27,737 nt of DNA from a virus. Each line of letters begins with the position of its first letter. The stretch's first letter is position 1. Where the stretch lies: positions 1 through 27,737 of IMG/VR virus record IMGVR_UViG_3300043418_000205; one strand, given 5' to 3'. The notes beneath the pieces were generated by a model, which saw only the letters and a program-made list of their open reading frames with translations, was not told the origin of the DNA and ran no database searches. The position numbers and the translations under genes were made by a program. Of the stretch, positions 15,240-23,068 are shown in pieces.

Positions 15240-15880
15240 CAGCCAAAGCTCCGGATCCGGTAATCCTCGGTCAGTTCATCGAATGAAAGGCGCATCTGCG
15301 CCGACATCGTGCCCGGCTGAACCGCCTCGCGGTTTTCGTACCAGTGCGCCACCAGCAGCTGCACGGCCAGCAACAGGTCCGCCGGCACCGCGGCGGCATT
15401 GGCATAGCCGGCGGTGAAATCGATCGTTATCGCGCCATCCTGCCGCCGCGCGATCGGCCATGCCGTGGCCCATGCGGGCGAAAGGCGGGCGGGCGAAGGC
15501 GGCGCGCTCTTGTCCAGCACATAAGCATTGCTGGCCAGCGTCTGCACCGTGCCTGCCGCGTCCAGATAGGACAGCGCCGAAACTGCGGTAACCGGCCCAC
15601 GCATCAACAGGATGCGCCCACGCCACCCGCTGGCGCGCGCCGGGAACAGGTCCAGCGCCTGCCGCCAGGTGCAGCTGATCAGCGAAAGCCCGGTGCGCCG
15701 TTCCACCATCCGCTGCGCTGCCATGATCAGGCGCGTTATCAGCAGGTCTTCGGCGGTTTCATCCTGATCGACCTTCAGCCAGTCTTTCGCCTCAGCCAGC
15801 GAAACCGCCATCGTGGCGGCGCCGGTGGGCGCTACGGACCATGTGATTCCGGCTGCGCTGTCCAGATAGCTTTCGATCAT
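15239..15880 (-). CDS. Head-tail connector protein
   Basis: This 213-residue protein resembles the phage gp6-like head-tail connector family (phiE125 gp8 type). It has SLAEAKDWLKVDQDETAEDL and LITRLIMAAQRMVERRTGLS near the N-terminus, the YLDAAGTVQTL turn in the middle and DFTAGYANAAAVPADLLLAV near the end, all typical. A strong intrinsic terminator ends 14 bases before the ATG, and no clear Shine-Dalgarno lies between them, so expression of this and downstream genes is probably limited relative to the capsid. Confidence 0.85.
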   Translation of the reverse strand: MIESYLDSAAGITWSVAPTGAATMAVSLAEAKDWLKVDQDETAEDLLITRLIMAAQRMVERRTGLSLISCTWRQALDLFPARASGWRGRILLMRGPVTAVSALSYLDAAGTVQTLASNAYVLDKSAPPSPARLSPAWATAWPIARRQDGAITIDFTAGYANAAAVPADLLLAVQLLVAHWYENREAVQPGTMSAQMRLSFDELTEDYRIRSFG

Positions 15881-15894
15881 GGCAACAGGTCCGG

Positions 15895-15929
15895 AAAAAA
15901 CGGCCGGCGCAGGTCGAATTGCGCCGGCC
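15895..15929 (-). terminator. Intrinsic terminator between capsid and connector modules
   Basis: On the minus strand GGCCGGCGCA, an 8-base loop, and TGCGCCGGCC form a perfect 10-bp GC-rich stem (15929-15902), followed by one G and six T (15900-15895). This is a textbook rho-independent terminator pointing in the direction of transcription. It sits inside what is otherwise one co-directional structural operon. Confidence 0.85.
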
Positions 15930-15954
15930 AGTTGGGGAGGGAACTTTCAGGGAT

Positions 15955-16206
15955 TCAGGCGCTGGCCTGCGCGGCGGATTCTGCCTCGGCATACTTCACG
16001 GCCGCCGCATCATCGTCGGCCCAGCCTTCAGCCACGGCCGCCTTCGCGTCGGCGGGCGTCAGGGCGACCACCGAATTGCACGCATATTCGCCCTGATCGG
16101 ACAGAACGCGCACCTTCACGGTCTTGGTCTTGGCAACCTTTGCAGCCTCGGCAGCGGCAGCGGCAGCAGCTTCGGCTGCCAGTTCTTCAGCAGTCTTTTC
16201 GGCCAT
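15955..16206 (-). CDS. Small Ala-rich head-region protein
   Basis: This 83-residue protein has an Ala/Glu-rich N-terminal helix (residues 1-25), then TVKVRVLSDQGEYACNSVVA and a helix with TPADAKAAVAEGWA. The second part resembles a small domain seen in phage head-completion genes and in the 45-residue mini-protein at 14755. Its position just after the major capsid gene suggests a head decoration or minor head component, but this is inference. The ATG has AAAGGAT upstream. Confidence 0.65.
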   Translation of the reverse strand: MAEKTAEELAAEAAAAAAAEAAKVAKTKTVKVRVLSDQGEYACNSVVALTPADAKAAVAEGWADDDAAAVKYAEAESAAQASA

Positions 16207-16241
16207 CGGGCCATCCTTTCATCTTGGGGGGATGGTTCGGC

Positions 16242-16276
16242 AAAATGAAGGGCGGCCACCTTTCGATGAACCGCCC
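16242..16276 (-). terminator. Terminator-like hairpin after the major capsid gene
   Basis: On the minus strand GGGCGG (16276-16271) and CCGCCC (16255-16250) form a 6-bp GC stem with a 15-base loop, followed by TTCATTTT. It begins 32 bases after the capsid stop. The loop is long and the T-run is broken, so it may only attenuate or stabilise the capsid mRNA. Confidence 0.4.
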
Positions 16277-16307
16277 CTCACCCCCCGAACAGGGTTTCCG
16301 GCGTCCC

Positions 16308-17576
16308 TTAGGTCGCGGAATTCTGGTAATACTTGATCGGATTGGTGCCGGCGTCCAGCAGGCGCGCATCGGCGCGCATGAACATGCCGAAGCCAACCTG
16401 GCCAAGGTCGGCATAGCGCTCGACCAGACGGATCATCGTCACGTCGCGCACGATGCGGATCTTATACTTCTTGAATTCACCGAACAGGATCGACTTCGCG
16501 TTCGCCGCCATGACCGGCATTTCCTGATTCACCTTATAGGCATAGCCCAGCAGGGTATCAGGGATGTTCACGCCAACGCCGCTTTCATAGCCCGGCAGCC
16601 AGATGGGACGGCCCGAGCTGTCCTTGATCTTGCGAACCACCTTCACGCTGCTGTCGTGCATCATGAACAGGGCGCCGCGGCGATAGGCCGGATCGACCGC
16701 GTGAACCAGGTCCACAAGGTCGTCATAGATCACGCTAACCGTCTGGCCGGTGGTGCCCACCTTGCCCGAAACCGCGTCGGTGATCACGCCACGGGGCTGG
16801 CTGGTGCCGGTGCCGTTGGTAGCATGATCGTTCAGCGCCCAGGCGACCGAACGGCCCAGCGCATCGGCAATGAAGCCTTCGCCGAACGCGCTGTCTTGCA
16901 GGAATTCCCACGAAACCGGCAGCATCGGCGAACGGTAGGTATAGGCCCCCAGGTTCGCCACGCCGAAGGGCGTGCTGCTATCGGTGGTGAAGCTCGAACC
17001 TTCACCGATAATCGTGGCCTTGACCGCGGTATAGTTGAACGTCGGCATCGGCAGCGTGGCGCCGTTGTCGGTGTACATCACGTCGGCCACTTCGGTCATG
17101 CCGCCGAACTGCTTCAGCGCCACTTCCAGCTGGTTCAGGAACCCCTGCGGCACGGTGTAACCGCCGACGTTGCTGGTGCCGGCCGCAAAGGCGCGCTGCT
17201 CCTGGTTGGACAGCTGCGCGCGGTGCGCAACCATCAGCTGGCGCTCTTCGGCTTCCAGCCCGTCCAGCCCGTTGCGCAGGAAATTGCGGAACACCGAACC
17301 ATACCGGGCGGACGCATCATCGCGGCCTTCGATCTGGTCGTCGGCCGGGCGGCCACCGGCGCGCAGCTCGGTCGGTTCCGGACGGGTCAGCGTGGACAGC
17401 TTGTCCAGGCGGCGGATTTCGCTGTCGATACGATCGACCTCGGCTTCCATATTCGCCCAGTTCTGGGTTTCGTCAGCATTGAAGGCGCGTTCCTCCTTCG
17501 TTGCCAGGTCGTTCAGGTCGTGCATCTGCACGGCCACCTTCGCGCGCCGGGCGCGCAGTTCAGCCAGCTTATCCAT
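16308..17576 (-). CDS. Major capsid protein, HK97 gp5 fold
   Basis: This 422-residue protein is the HK97-type major capsid subunit (PF05065). The first 60-70 residues (DKLAELRARRAKVAVQMHDL, EAEVDRIDSEIRRLDKL) form the charged coiled-coil delta domain that serves as scaffold and is normally removed by the prohead protease. The rest has the family sequence AGTSNVGGYTVPQGF, LPVSWEFLQDS, FGEGFIADALGRSVAWALND, TGTSQPRGVI and the end FGMFMRADARLLDAGTNPIK. The ATG at 17576 is chosen over the frame opening at 17597 because AAAGGAG lies 7 bases upstream of it. It follows the protease and precedes a terminator-like hairpin. Confidence 0.95.
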   Translation of the reverse strand: MDKLAELRARRAKVAVQMHDLNDLATKEERAFNADETQNWANMEAEVDRIDSEIRRLDKLSTLTRPEPTELRAGGRPADDQIEGRDDASARYGSVFRNFLRNGLDGLEAEERQLMVAHRAQLSNQEQRAFAAGTSNVGGYTVPQGFLNQLEVALKQFGGMTEVADVMYTDNGATLPMPTFNYTAVKATIIGEGSSFTTDSSTPFGVANLGAYTYRSPMLPVSWEFLQDSAFGEGFIADALGRSVAWALNDHATNGTGTSQPRGVITDAVSGKVGTTGQTVSVIYDDLVDLVHAVDPAYRRGALFMMHDSSVKVVRKIKDSSGRPIWLPGYESGVGVNIPDTLLGYAYKVNQEMPVMAANAKSILFGEFKKYKIRIVRDVTMIRLVERYADLGQVGFGMFMRADARLLDAGTNPIKYYQNSAT

Positions 17577-17664
17577 AGTCTGCTCCTTTCCGGCCAAAAG
17601 CGCCCGGGTCGCGGTGCCGGATGGGCCGCGGCGGGTGTTCGAAACTGCTCGAATATGGGCGGGG

Positions 17665-18336
17665 TCAGGCCCCGATGATCTTCAGCTTGCGCGCGCGGGC
17701 ATCGGCATCGCGGCGCGCGCGGTGGCTGGACGTTTCGCGCTGGCGCAGGCCACGCTGTTCATCCACCCAGCGGCTGCGCATGTCGCACGTGGCATCGGGA
17801 TATGCCGGGTAGGTGACCGGCGAAACGTCGAACAGCTGGCTGATCTTGCGGATTTCGCGCAGCCAGGTGCCATCCTCGTTTTCAATCCATGCCGCTTCTT
17901 CCACGGTGAACGCAAAGCTGGATTGCGTCACATCGCCGCGGTCGATCGCGCAGGCCAGCGCCTCGGCCGTATCGGTATCGGGCAGGTCCACTTCGTAAAA
18001 CAGACCCACATCGTCCAGCGTCAGGCGCAGCGTGCCCGCGATCGAACGGCCCAGGATCAGGTTCGGATCGTGGTTGAACAGCGCGCGCACATCGTCTTCC
18101 AGACGGCCATCGAACGCACCCGGCAGGATCGTTTCGCGGAAATCCCACATCAGTTCGGACAGGACATTGTATTTCGCGGCATAGCCACGGATCGTCACCA
18201 CCTGTTCCACGCTGTCGGGCGCTTCGGCCGGCATTTGCCCTTCGGCAAGGCGGCGCTCGCGCGACCAGCGGCGCACCTCCATCCGGCCAAGGTCGAACGG
18301 ATTGGCACAGTCGAAACCGTTCAGCGTGCGGGGCAT
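17665..18336 (-). CDS. HK97-family prohead protease (S78)
   Basis: This 223-residue serine protease probably matures the prohead by removing the capsid delta domain and itself. It shows the S78 motifs: IRGYAAKYNVLSE, FRETILPGAF, the catalytic His in FNHDPNLILGRS, and the catalytic Ser in TQSSFAFTVEE, followed by FDVSPVTYPAYPD. The tail after about residue 190 is basic. The ATG at 18336 has GAAGGAT upstream and lies 4 bases after the portal stop; the frame opens to 18483 but those residues are a Pro/Arg-rich shadow of the portal gene. Confidence 0.93.
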   Translation of the reverse strand: MPRTLNGFDCANPFDLGRMEVRRWSRERRLAEGQMPAEAPDSVEQVVTIRGYAAKYNVLSELMWDFRETILPGAFDGRLEDDVRALFNHDPNLILGRSIAGTLRLTLDDVGLFYEVDLPDTDTAEALACAIDRGDVTQSSFAFTVEEAAWIENEDGTWLREIRKISQLFDVSPVTYPAYPDATCDMRSRWVDEQRGLRQRETSSHRARRDADARARKLKIIGA

Positions 18337-18340
18337 GGGA

Positions 18341-19654
18341 TTATCCTTCGCTTGCGGCCGGATCGGCCGGATCAGCCGGGTCGGTTGCAGCCGGGTCCGC
18401 CGCCGGATCCTGCGCGGCCGGTGCGGGCATGGTCGATGCGGGCGTGCCCAGCGGCACGAAATTGGATGGGCGAATGTATTCATCGCCGCCCGGCGCGGGG
18501 ATCGGGTCTTCGTCCAGCTTGGCGCGCACGTCGTCCACTGAATACCAACCGCCTTCGCGGCCGATTTTCAGATATTCCGCCTGCGCCTTCATGTCGCCGC
18601 GCAGCAGCGCCTTGACGTTATGCTTGAAGGTGTAACCCGCCGCGCGTTCCTCTTCGGTCAGCAGCTTCAGGTCCGCTTCCTGTTCCGACTGCACCAGCCA
18701 CGGCATCATGCAATCATTCACAAATTCGATCCCCTGGTGTTCGATGTTGGAAAAGGTCGCCTTGTCCAAATCACCCACCTTGTGCGGCGGCACGCCATAG
18801 ATGCGCGCGATGTCGGACACGCCGAACTTGCGCGTTTCGATATACTGCGCGTCTTCCATCGGCATGGTGAAGGGGTTGAACTTCATCCCCTCTTCCAGGA
18901 TCGCCACCTTGCCGGCGTTTGCCTTGCCCGCATACGTCTCGCTGAAGCTGGCGCGCAGCCGCGATGCCGCATCGGCCGAAACCTTGCCCGGATGCTCCAG
19001 CGCGCCCGCCAGCTTTGTGCCGTTGCGATAGAACTGTTCGCCATACGACAGCGCTTCCAGCGCCATGCCGATCGTCATGCGATGCTGGCGGATAGGCGAA
19101 AGGCCCGAAACGCCATCGAACCCCGGCGCCTGAAGGTGAAACACATCCTGATCGTCCAGAACCGCGCCGCGCACGCGATAGCTCTTGATTCCGCGGTCCA
19201 GCTTCACCGTCACATCGGTTGCCGCGATCGGGTAAAGGCCCAGCGGCCGGCCCGTGCGAACGTCACGCTGGATTTCAGAGAACCCGCCACCCCACAACAG
19301 CGCCTGCGCGCAGCTGGAAAGGCGATAGATATACGGCGTCTGATAGCTGTTCGGCCGCTGGTTCATGACGTTGAAAAGCGGGTGTTCGGTGGCAAGGCGC
19401 GTGCGCTTGCCCTGCTTTTGCACCAGATGGCACGGCAGCCATGCGTAAGTCTTGGCGATCAGGAAAACGCACGCATAGACGGCCGAAACGCCCAGCGCAT
19501 TGGCCGGCGTTACCACCGCCGGCGCACTGGACATGTAATCGCCGCCAATGCCAAGCGAACCAAGCCATGCCGGATCGTCCAGCGACACGGCCGGATTTTC
19601 CAGCGAACGCCGCTCGCCTCCCGGGCGCGAAATCTCGAAGCCGAAAATTTTCAT
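18341..19654 (-). CDS. Portal protein, HK97 gp3 family
   Basis: This 437-residue protein forms the dodecameric ring through which DNA enters and leaves the head (PF04860). Family features are GVSAVYACVFLIAKTYAWLP, YLSS-type helix then CAQALLWGGGF, VFHLQAPGFDGVSGLSPIR, EEGMKFNPFTMPMEDAQYIE, IARIYGVPPHKVGDLDKATF and SNIEHQGIEFVNDCMMPWL. The C-terminus ends in a low-complexity Pro/Ala/Asp tail that can vary in repeat number. The ATG overlaps the terminase stop (ATGA). Confidence 0.95.
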   Translation of the reverse strand: MKIFGFEISRPGGERRSLENPAVSLDDPAWLGSLGIGGDYMSSAPAVVTPANALGVSAVYACVFLIAKTYAWLPCHLVQKQGKRTRLATEHPLFNVMNQRPNSYQTPYIYRLSSCAQALLWGGGFSEIQRDVRTGRPLGLYPIAATDVTVKLDRGIKSYRVRGAVLDDQDVFHLQAPGFDGVSGLSPIRQHRMTIGMALEALSYGEQFYRNGTKLAGALEHPGKVSADAASRLRASFSETYAGKANAGKVAILEEGMKFNPFTMPMEDAQYIETRKFGVSDIARIYGVPPHKVGDLDKATFSNIEHQGIEFVNDCMMPWLVQSEQEADLKLLTEEERAAGYTFKHNVKALLRGDMKAQAEYLKIGREGGWYSVDDVRAKLDEDPIPAPGGDEYIRPSNFVPLGTPASTMPAPAAQDPAADPAATDPADPADPAASEG

Positions 19655-21444
19655 GCCACGATGATCCCGCGTTCTTCATAAACCGAAGGCCCGTTGCCTT
19701 CGACATCGACCATGATCAGCGGCGCAACTGCGTTGATCATGGCGTCTACCCCGTCGATCTTGGCCCGGCTGTCGCGGTTCGGCTTCTTGGGCAACAGCGA
19801 ACCGTTCACCCGCCGTTCCACCACCGCATTTCCCACCATCCAGTTCATCACCGGATTGTCATCATGGCGGATCAGCTGCGCCTTTGCGCGCACCCGCGCT
19901 TCGATTTCCTTTGCCGCGGGCGTGGCGTTGGTCGCGTTCTTCGGCATGGTGAAAGCGATCGGATCGTCCACCGTGGAAAGCTCGTTGTTTATCTCCGACA
20001 GGATCAGGGATGATCCCCACATGTCGCAGGTCGTCTTACGAACCCCCAGCGCCTTGATCGTCCGCACCAGCCTGCTTTTCACCCGCGCCTTGTCGATCAT
20101 GTCGCCCGGCGTCACGATCAGCGCCCCGGCATCGCGCCATTTCTTGTAAAGCGTGGCGTTTTCGCGGTCGGCCTGGCTATCCCGCTTCAGCGCCTCTTCG
20201 GGCACGAAATGCCAGGTCTTTACCAACAGGCAATTATCGGCGGTCATGGCAGACAAACAGATGCTGGTGATGTCGTCCTTATCCGAAAGGTCCACGCCCA
20301 GCGTACAATCCAGGCCCCTGAAATCGCGCAGCCGCAACGTGCGGTCGCCCCGCTCGCCCCAGCGTTTGGCATTCAACCAGGCACTTGCCGCGCCCAGCCA
20401 GATATTCATGCGCTTGGTCTTGAAATCGCCTTCGTGCCCGTTCTTCGCCTCGATCGCGGCTTTTGCAATTTCGGATCGCAGCGGCGCGCTATCGGGCGAT
20501 GCCAGCAGCGGGTTCGCTTTGATCCACACCGCCGGATCGTATGGATCGTCGTCCCTCTTTCGCGGCGGGTCGTAGTCTTCCTTGCGGTCCAGCGTGTAGA
20601 TGATCGCAAAAAAGTGATCGGCCTCGACCGCGCCTTCCAGAATTTTCACCGCCAGCGACCGCTGATCGTAGCAAACGCCGTGAACGTTGAATCCGGCCGT
20701 GGTGATTTGCCACAACATCGGGTTGCGCCGGGCGCCAAACGCCGATCGCATCACATCGTAAAGCCCGCGATCCTCATGCGCGTGCAGTTCGTCCATCGTC
20801 ACGCAATGCGGGTTGTGCCCATCCTGCGTTTTCGACTTCGCATGGATCGGCTGCATATAGCCGCCGTTCCCGCCGCACGTGATCGATTTCGCCCATGCGG
20901 CCAAAGCGAACGCATCCTGCAAATCTGGCGTTTTCTCGACCATCCGCTTGGCGGGATGGAAAACCTTCTTAGCCTGGTCGTAGGTCGTGGCCGCCGTCAG
21001 AACCTGCGGCCCCTCCTCACCCTCGCAGCACAGGCAATACAGCGAAACACCTGCCGTCTTGGTCGATTTGGCGTTCTTGCGGGCTAGCTCTTCATAGACC
21101 ACGCTGAACCGGCGAACGTCGATGTCGTCCTTTCGGCGCCATCCGAACACGGTCGTCAGAACGAATACCTGGAACGGCTCCAGCACGATCGTCGGGCAGG
21201 ACCAAACACCTTCGACGTGCGGCAATTTCTCGATGAAATCGCAAACGTCGTTGGCGTACCAGGCACTGAACCTGAACGGGTAATCCTTGCGGCGCGATTT
21301 TTTCAGGTCGTCCAGCTGGCGCTTCGCCGCAAGGCGCACCAGCCTGCAATGATCCTTTTGCCCCTTGTCGGCTACGGCCGCCCGCGCATACTCCAGCGCA
21401 ATGGCGGCATAGTCACGCGCGTGGCCGGTTTCCGTTGGCTGCAA
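19651..21444 (-). CDS. Terminase large subunit
   Basis: About 597 residues, the packaging motor (Terminase_1, PF03354). The ATPase has a variant Walker A (ELARKNAKST, about residue 120-127), Walker B (HCVTMDELHAHEDRG, Asp/Glu near 218-219), and a coupling motif MLWQITTAG. The nuclease domain carries LGVDLSDKDDITSI with a metal-binding Asp, and a late DGVDAMINAV Asp. The frame is open to 21519, where a TTG sits only 2 bases from GGAAGG and deep in the small-terminase gene. I prefer TTG at 21444: it has AAGGGG 7 bases upstream and overlaps the small terminase by only 32 bases. No ATG lies near, so the exact start is uncertain. Confidence 0.93.
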   Translation of the reverse strand: MQPTETGHARDYAAIALEYARAAVADKGQKDHCRLVRLAAKRQLDDLKKSRRKDYPFRFSAWYANDVCDFIEKLPHVEGVWSCPTIVLEPFQVFVLTTVFGWRRKDDIDVRRFSVVYEELARKNAKSTKTAGVSLYCLCCEGEEGPQVLTAATTYDQAKKVFHPAKRMVEKTPDLQDAFALAAWAKSITCGGNGGYMQPIHAKSKTQDGHNPHCVTMDELHAHEDRGLYDVMRSAFGARRNPMLWQITTAGFNVHGVCYDQRSLAVKILEGAVEADHFFAIIYTLDRKEDYDPPRKRDDDPYDPAVWIKANPLLASPDSAPLRSEIAKAAIEAKNGHEGDFKTKRMNIWLGAASAWLNAKRWGERGDRTLRLRDFRGLDCTLGVDLSDKDDITSICLSAMTADNCLLVKTWHFVPEEALKRDSQADRENATLYKKWRDAGALIVTPGDMIDKARVKSRLVRTIKALGVRKTTCDMWGSSLILSEINNELSTVDDPIAFTMPKNATNATPAAKEIEARVRAKAQLIRHDDNPVMNWMVGNAVVERRVNGSLLPKKPNRDSRAKIDGVDAMINAVAPLIMVDVEGNGPSVYEERGIIVA

Positions 21445-21859
21445 AGGCGTTCCCCTTCGCCTGCGCAGGCCCCCCGGCCCCCATCCGCGCAACACGGGAC
21501 TTGGCGCCCGCCATGCCAAGGCCTTCCAGCCTCACCCGCAATTCCACCGCCATCGTGATCGGCGGCGCGTCGATGCCCTCGGCGCCTTCCTGATACATTT
21601 TCGAACGCAGCTCATAGTCCGCGATCATCATCACCGTATGGTTCAGAAAAGCGCTGTCCTTGCGGTTTGCGCCGGCCGCGATGAAATGTTCGATTTCGCG
21701 GTCCCATACGTCGGCCGCTTCGGGTGAAAGTGAACTCCAACGGATCGGCACGTCTGCCGGATCACGGTCAAATTGCGCCAGAACGTCGGGCGTCGGCTTC
21801 ATGGTGCCGCGCGCGACCTTGGCCGCCGATGTGTCAGGCTTGCGCCCACGTTGTGCCAT
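21413..21859 (-). CDS. Terminase small subunit, P27-like
   Basis: The 148-residue product likely recognises packaging-start DNA and presents it to the large subunit. It resembles P27-type small terminases: MAQRGRKPDTSAAKVARGTM at the N-terminus, LSPEAADVWDREIEHFIAAG with the conserved Trp, a DSAFLNHTVMMIADYELRSK helix and a C-terminal LEGLGMAGAKSRVARMG segment. GGAGAG lies 5 bases before the ATG. It follows the non-coding gap that is the likely cos region. Confidence 0.82.
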   Translation of the reverse strand: MAQRGRKPDTSAAKVARGTMKPTPDVLAQFDRDPADVPIRWSSLSPEAADVWDREIEHFIAAGANRKDSAFLNHTVMMIADYELRSKMYQEGAEGIDAPPITMAVELRVRLEGLGMAGAKSRVARMGAGGPAQAKGNAFAANGNRPRA

Positions 21860-22043
21860 CGAACTCTCCTGTCCGCCGGCCCCGCACCCGCGCCATCAAC
21901 ATCCCAATGTGAGGGGAAATCCTAATCCACCCTCGAAATCTTAATTCAAACGCGCGAAAATTTGCTTGCGTGCGTGTCCTACGGCGCAAAGGGGCCTAGG
22001 GATTGACCCCACCCCCACCCTCTACATCACACCGCGATGTGAT
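21860..22043. other. Non-coding gap between HNH and small terminase, candidate cos region
   Basis: No gene is seen in these 184 bases. They contain a low-GC stretch (about 21910-21970), a G-rich run on the minus strand (GGGTGGGGGTGGGG, 22020-22007), and ATCACA (22026-22031) with TGTGAT (22038-22043) as a perfect 6-bp inverted repeat right after the HNH stop. In HK97 the HNH gene, cos and the terminase genes are adjacent in this order, so the cohesive-end site is most likely here. A weak minus-strand promoter-like pair (TTGAAT near 21949 and TAGGAT about 19 bases on) is not convincing. Confidence 0.4.
22026..22043. repeat. 6-bp inverted repeat after the HNH gene
   Basis: ATCACA and TGTGAT are separated by CCGCGA. 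It lies directly after the HNH stop codon. It has no U-tract on the transcript, so it may be a protein-binding site for packaging rather than a terminator. Confidence 0.45.
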
Positions 22044-22367
22044 CTAGCGCCGCCCTGCCGCTGCCGCCTTGGCCTCGGCCGATGTCTTCGCCCGGTGACA
22101 TGGGCCGCAAAGCGCTTGCAGGTTCCCATCATCCTCGCCGCCACCAAGGTGGCGCGGCCTGATATGATCCACGTCGGTCGCCATTGCCGCGATGCTACCG
22201 CGCCGGCACGCTTGGCACAAGTACTTGTCGCGCTTCAGGATCCGTGCCCGCAGCCTGTCCCACTCTGCACCGTAGCCGCGCGACTGTCGGGAACCGTCGC
22301 CAGCCTTGCCCCAGCTGCGCCGCTTGGCGCCGGGTAGCCTGCCTAATTGTGGTGGAGCCTTGGGCAT
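22044..22367 (-). CDS. HNH endonuclease next to terminase
   Basis: This 107-residue protein carries a full HNH motif: a zinc CxxC in KYLCQACRRG, DVDHIRPRHLGGG with the catalytic His, and NLQALCGPCHRAKT with the second CxxC and final His. Position next to the small terminase matches HK97 gp74 and relatives, where the HNH protein works with the terminase in cutting cos. A free-standing homing endonuclease is less likely given the conserved order. The ATG at 22367 fits the MPKAPPQLG start; the upstream frame to 22418 runs into the terminator hairpin. The ribosome binding site is weak. Confidence 0.9.
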   Translation of the reverse strand: MPKAPPQLGRLPGAKRRSWGKAGDGSRQSRGYGAEWDRLRARILKRDKYLCQACRRGSIAAMATDVDHIRPRHLGGGEDDGNLQALCGPCHRAKTSAEAKAAAAGRR

Positions 22368-22382
22368 CGGTGCTGCCCTCAA

Positions 22383-22413
22383 ATGAAAAGGTGCGCCTTC
22401 ACAAGACGCACCT
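22383..22413 (-). terminator. Terminator hairpin at early/late junction
   Basis: On the minus strand AGGTGCG pairs with CGCACCT (7 bp), then a 1x1 mismatch and CTT/AAG extend the stem to a 3-base loop; it is followed by TTTCATTT. It lies between the last early gene and the HNH gene, 21 bases before the HNH start, leaving no room for a promoter between them. It is a likely intrinsic terminator or antitermination target. Confidence 0.7.
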
Positions 22414-22451
22414 ATCAATCGTGATCAGGTCTAGCACGCGGTGGCCAAACG

Positions 22452-23048
22452 TCAACCCTCCGCAACGCGCAGCCCACGAATACCAAAGCGACCAGCCACG
22501 GCATCAACCAGACGCTTACTCGCTTTCAGGAACGCGCGCTGCTGATTACGGCGCTCGGTGCGAACGCTGGCTCGCACATGACGATGGGCACATGCGCGCC
22601 GGGCAATCTCCACGAACGTCAGTTCGTCTCGCATCACCGCGTCGAACACCTCGAACAGACCTTGCCCAATCTCTCCCGCCGCCCACTTCACGTCGAACCG
22701 CGCCTGCATTGCCGCATGGTCGATGGAGACGCTACCCGCTGCCCTGCGGTTGCCGACTTCGCCAGACAGCGCGCAGCCAAACATTCCACTTTCCGCCAAC
22801 GACAGCCGCGCCGCATACCAGTCCAGCACGTTGTAGGTCTGCCGGTCGATCGTGCCAGCGCGGTAAAGCGTCTGGTAGTGCGGCACCTTGCGCACCGCGC
22901 GATGCTGCTTCAGCGCCCCGTTTACGTAAACCTCGCCGTGCGGGTTCGGGACCGCTGCGATGTCGTATTCGCCCCGCGCCATCTGCGCCGCCGGGATATC
23001 TGCCTGCGCGATCATCGGATCGATGCGGCGCGCCGTTGCCTTGCCCAT
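22452..23048 (-). CDS. Putative DNA-binding regulator, last early gene
   Basis: This 198-residue protein is not firmly recognised. Its middle (PHYQTLYRAGTIDRQTYNVL and DWYAARLSLAESGMFGCALS) and C-terminal part (LFEVFDAVMRDELTFVEIAR, then a basic helix and RAFLKASKRLVDAVAGRFG) have the layout of DUF6456-type proteins of Alphaproteobacteria and of phage late regulators of the RinA/Q type: an old-cell-like mid-domain and a helix-turn-helix-like tail. It is the final gene before a terminator hairpin and the packaging genes, the position of lambda Q. Start at 23048 is supported by GGGAGGG 6-7 bases upstream. The regulatory role is inference. Confidence 0.5.
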   Translation of the reverse strand: MGKATARRIDPMIAQADIPAAQMARGEYDIAAVPNPHGEVYVNGALKQHRAVRKVPHYQTLYRAGTIDRQTYNVLDWYAARLSLAESGMFGCALSGEVGNRRAAGSVSIDHAAMQARFDVKWAAGEIGQGLFEVFDAVMRDELTFVEIARRACAHRHVRASVRTERRNQQRAFLKASKRLVDAVAGRFGIRGLRVAEG

Positions 23049-23068
23049 GTCTTGCCCTCCCGGTTGTC

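Noticed and set aside
17577-17664. Possible promoter or terminator between protease and capsid genes
   Set aside because: Only imperfect short palindromes (TTCGAA, GCCGCGGC) and no convincing -35/-10 pair or U-tract.
15879-17678. 599-codon plus-strand open frame
   Set aside because: Antisense shadow of capsid and neighbouring genes; long open frames on the reverse strand are common at high GC, and its product is His/Arg/Ala-rich without domains.
22026-22043. Inverted repeat as a rho-independent terminator for the HNH transcript
   Set aside because: Six-bp stem and no T-run on the minus strand; followed by G-rich sequence.
22044-22367. HNH gene as an invading homing endonuclease
   Set aside because: Its place directly before the small terminase is the conserved packaging arrangement of HK97-type phages, and no disrupted gene surrounds it.
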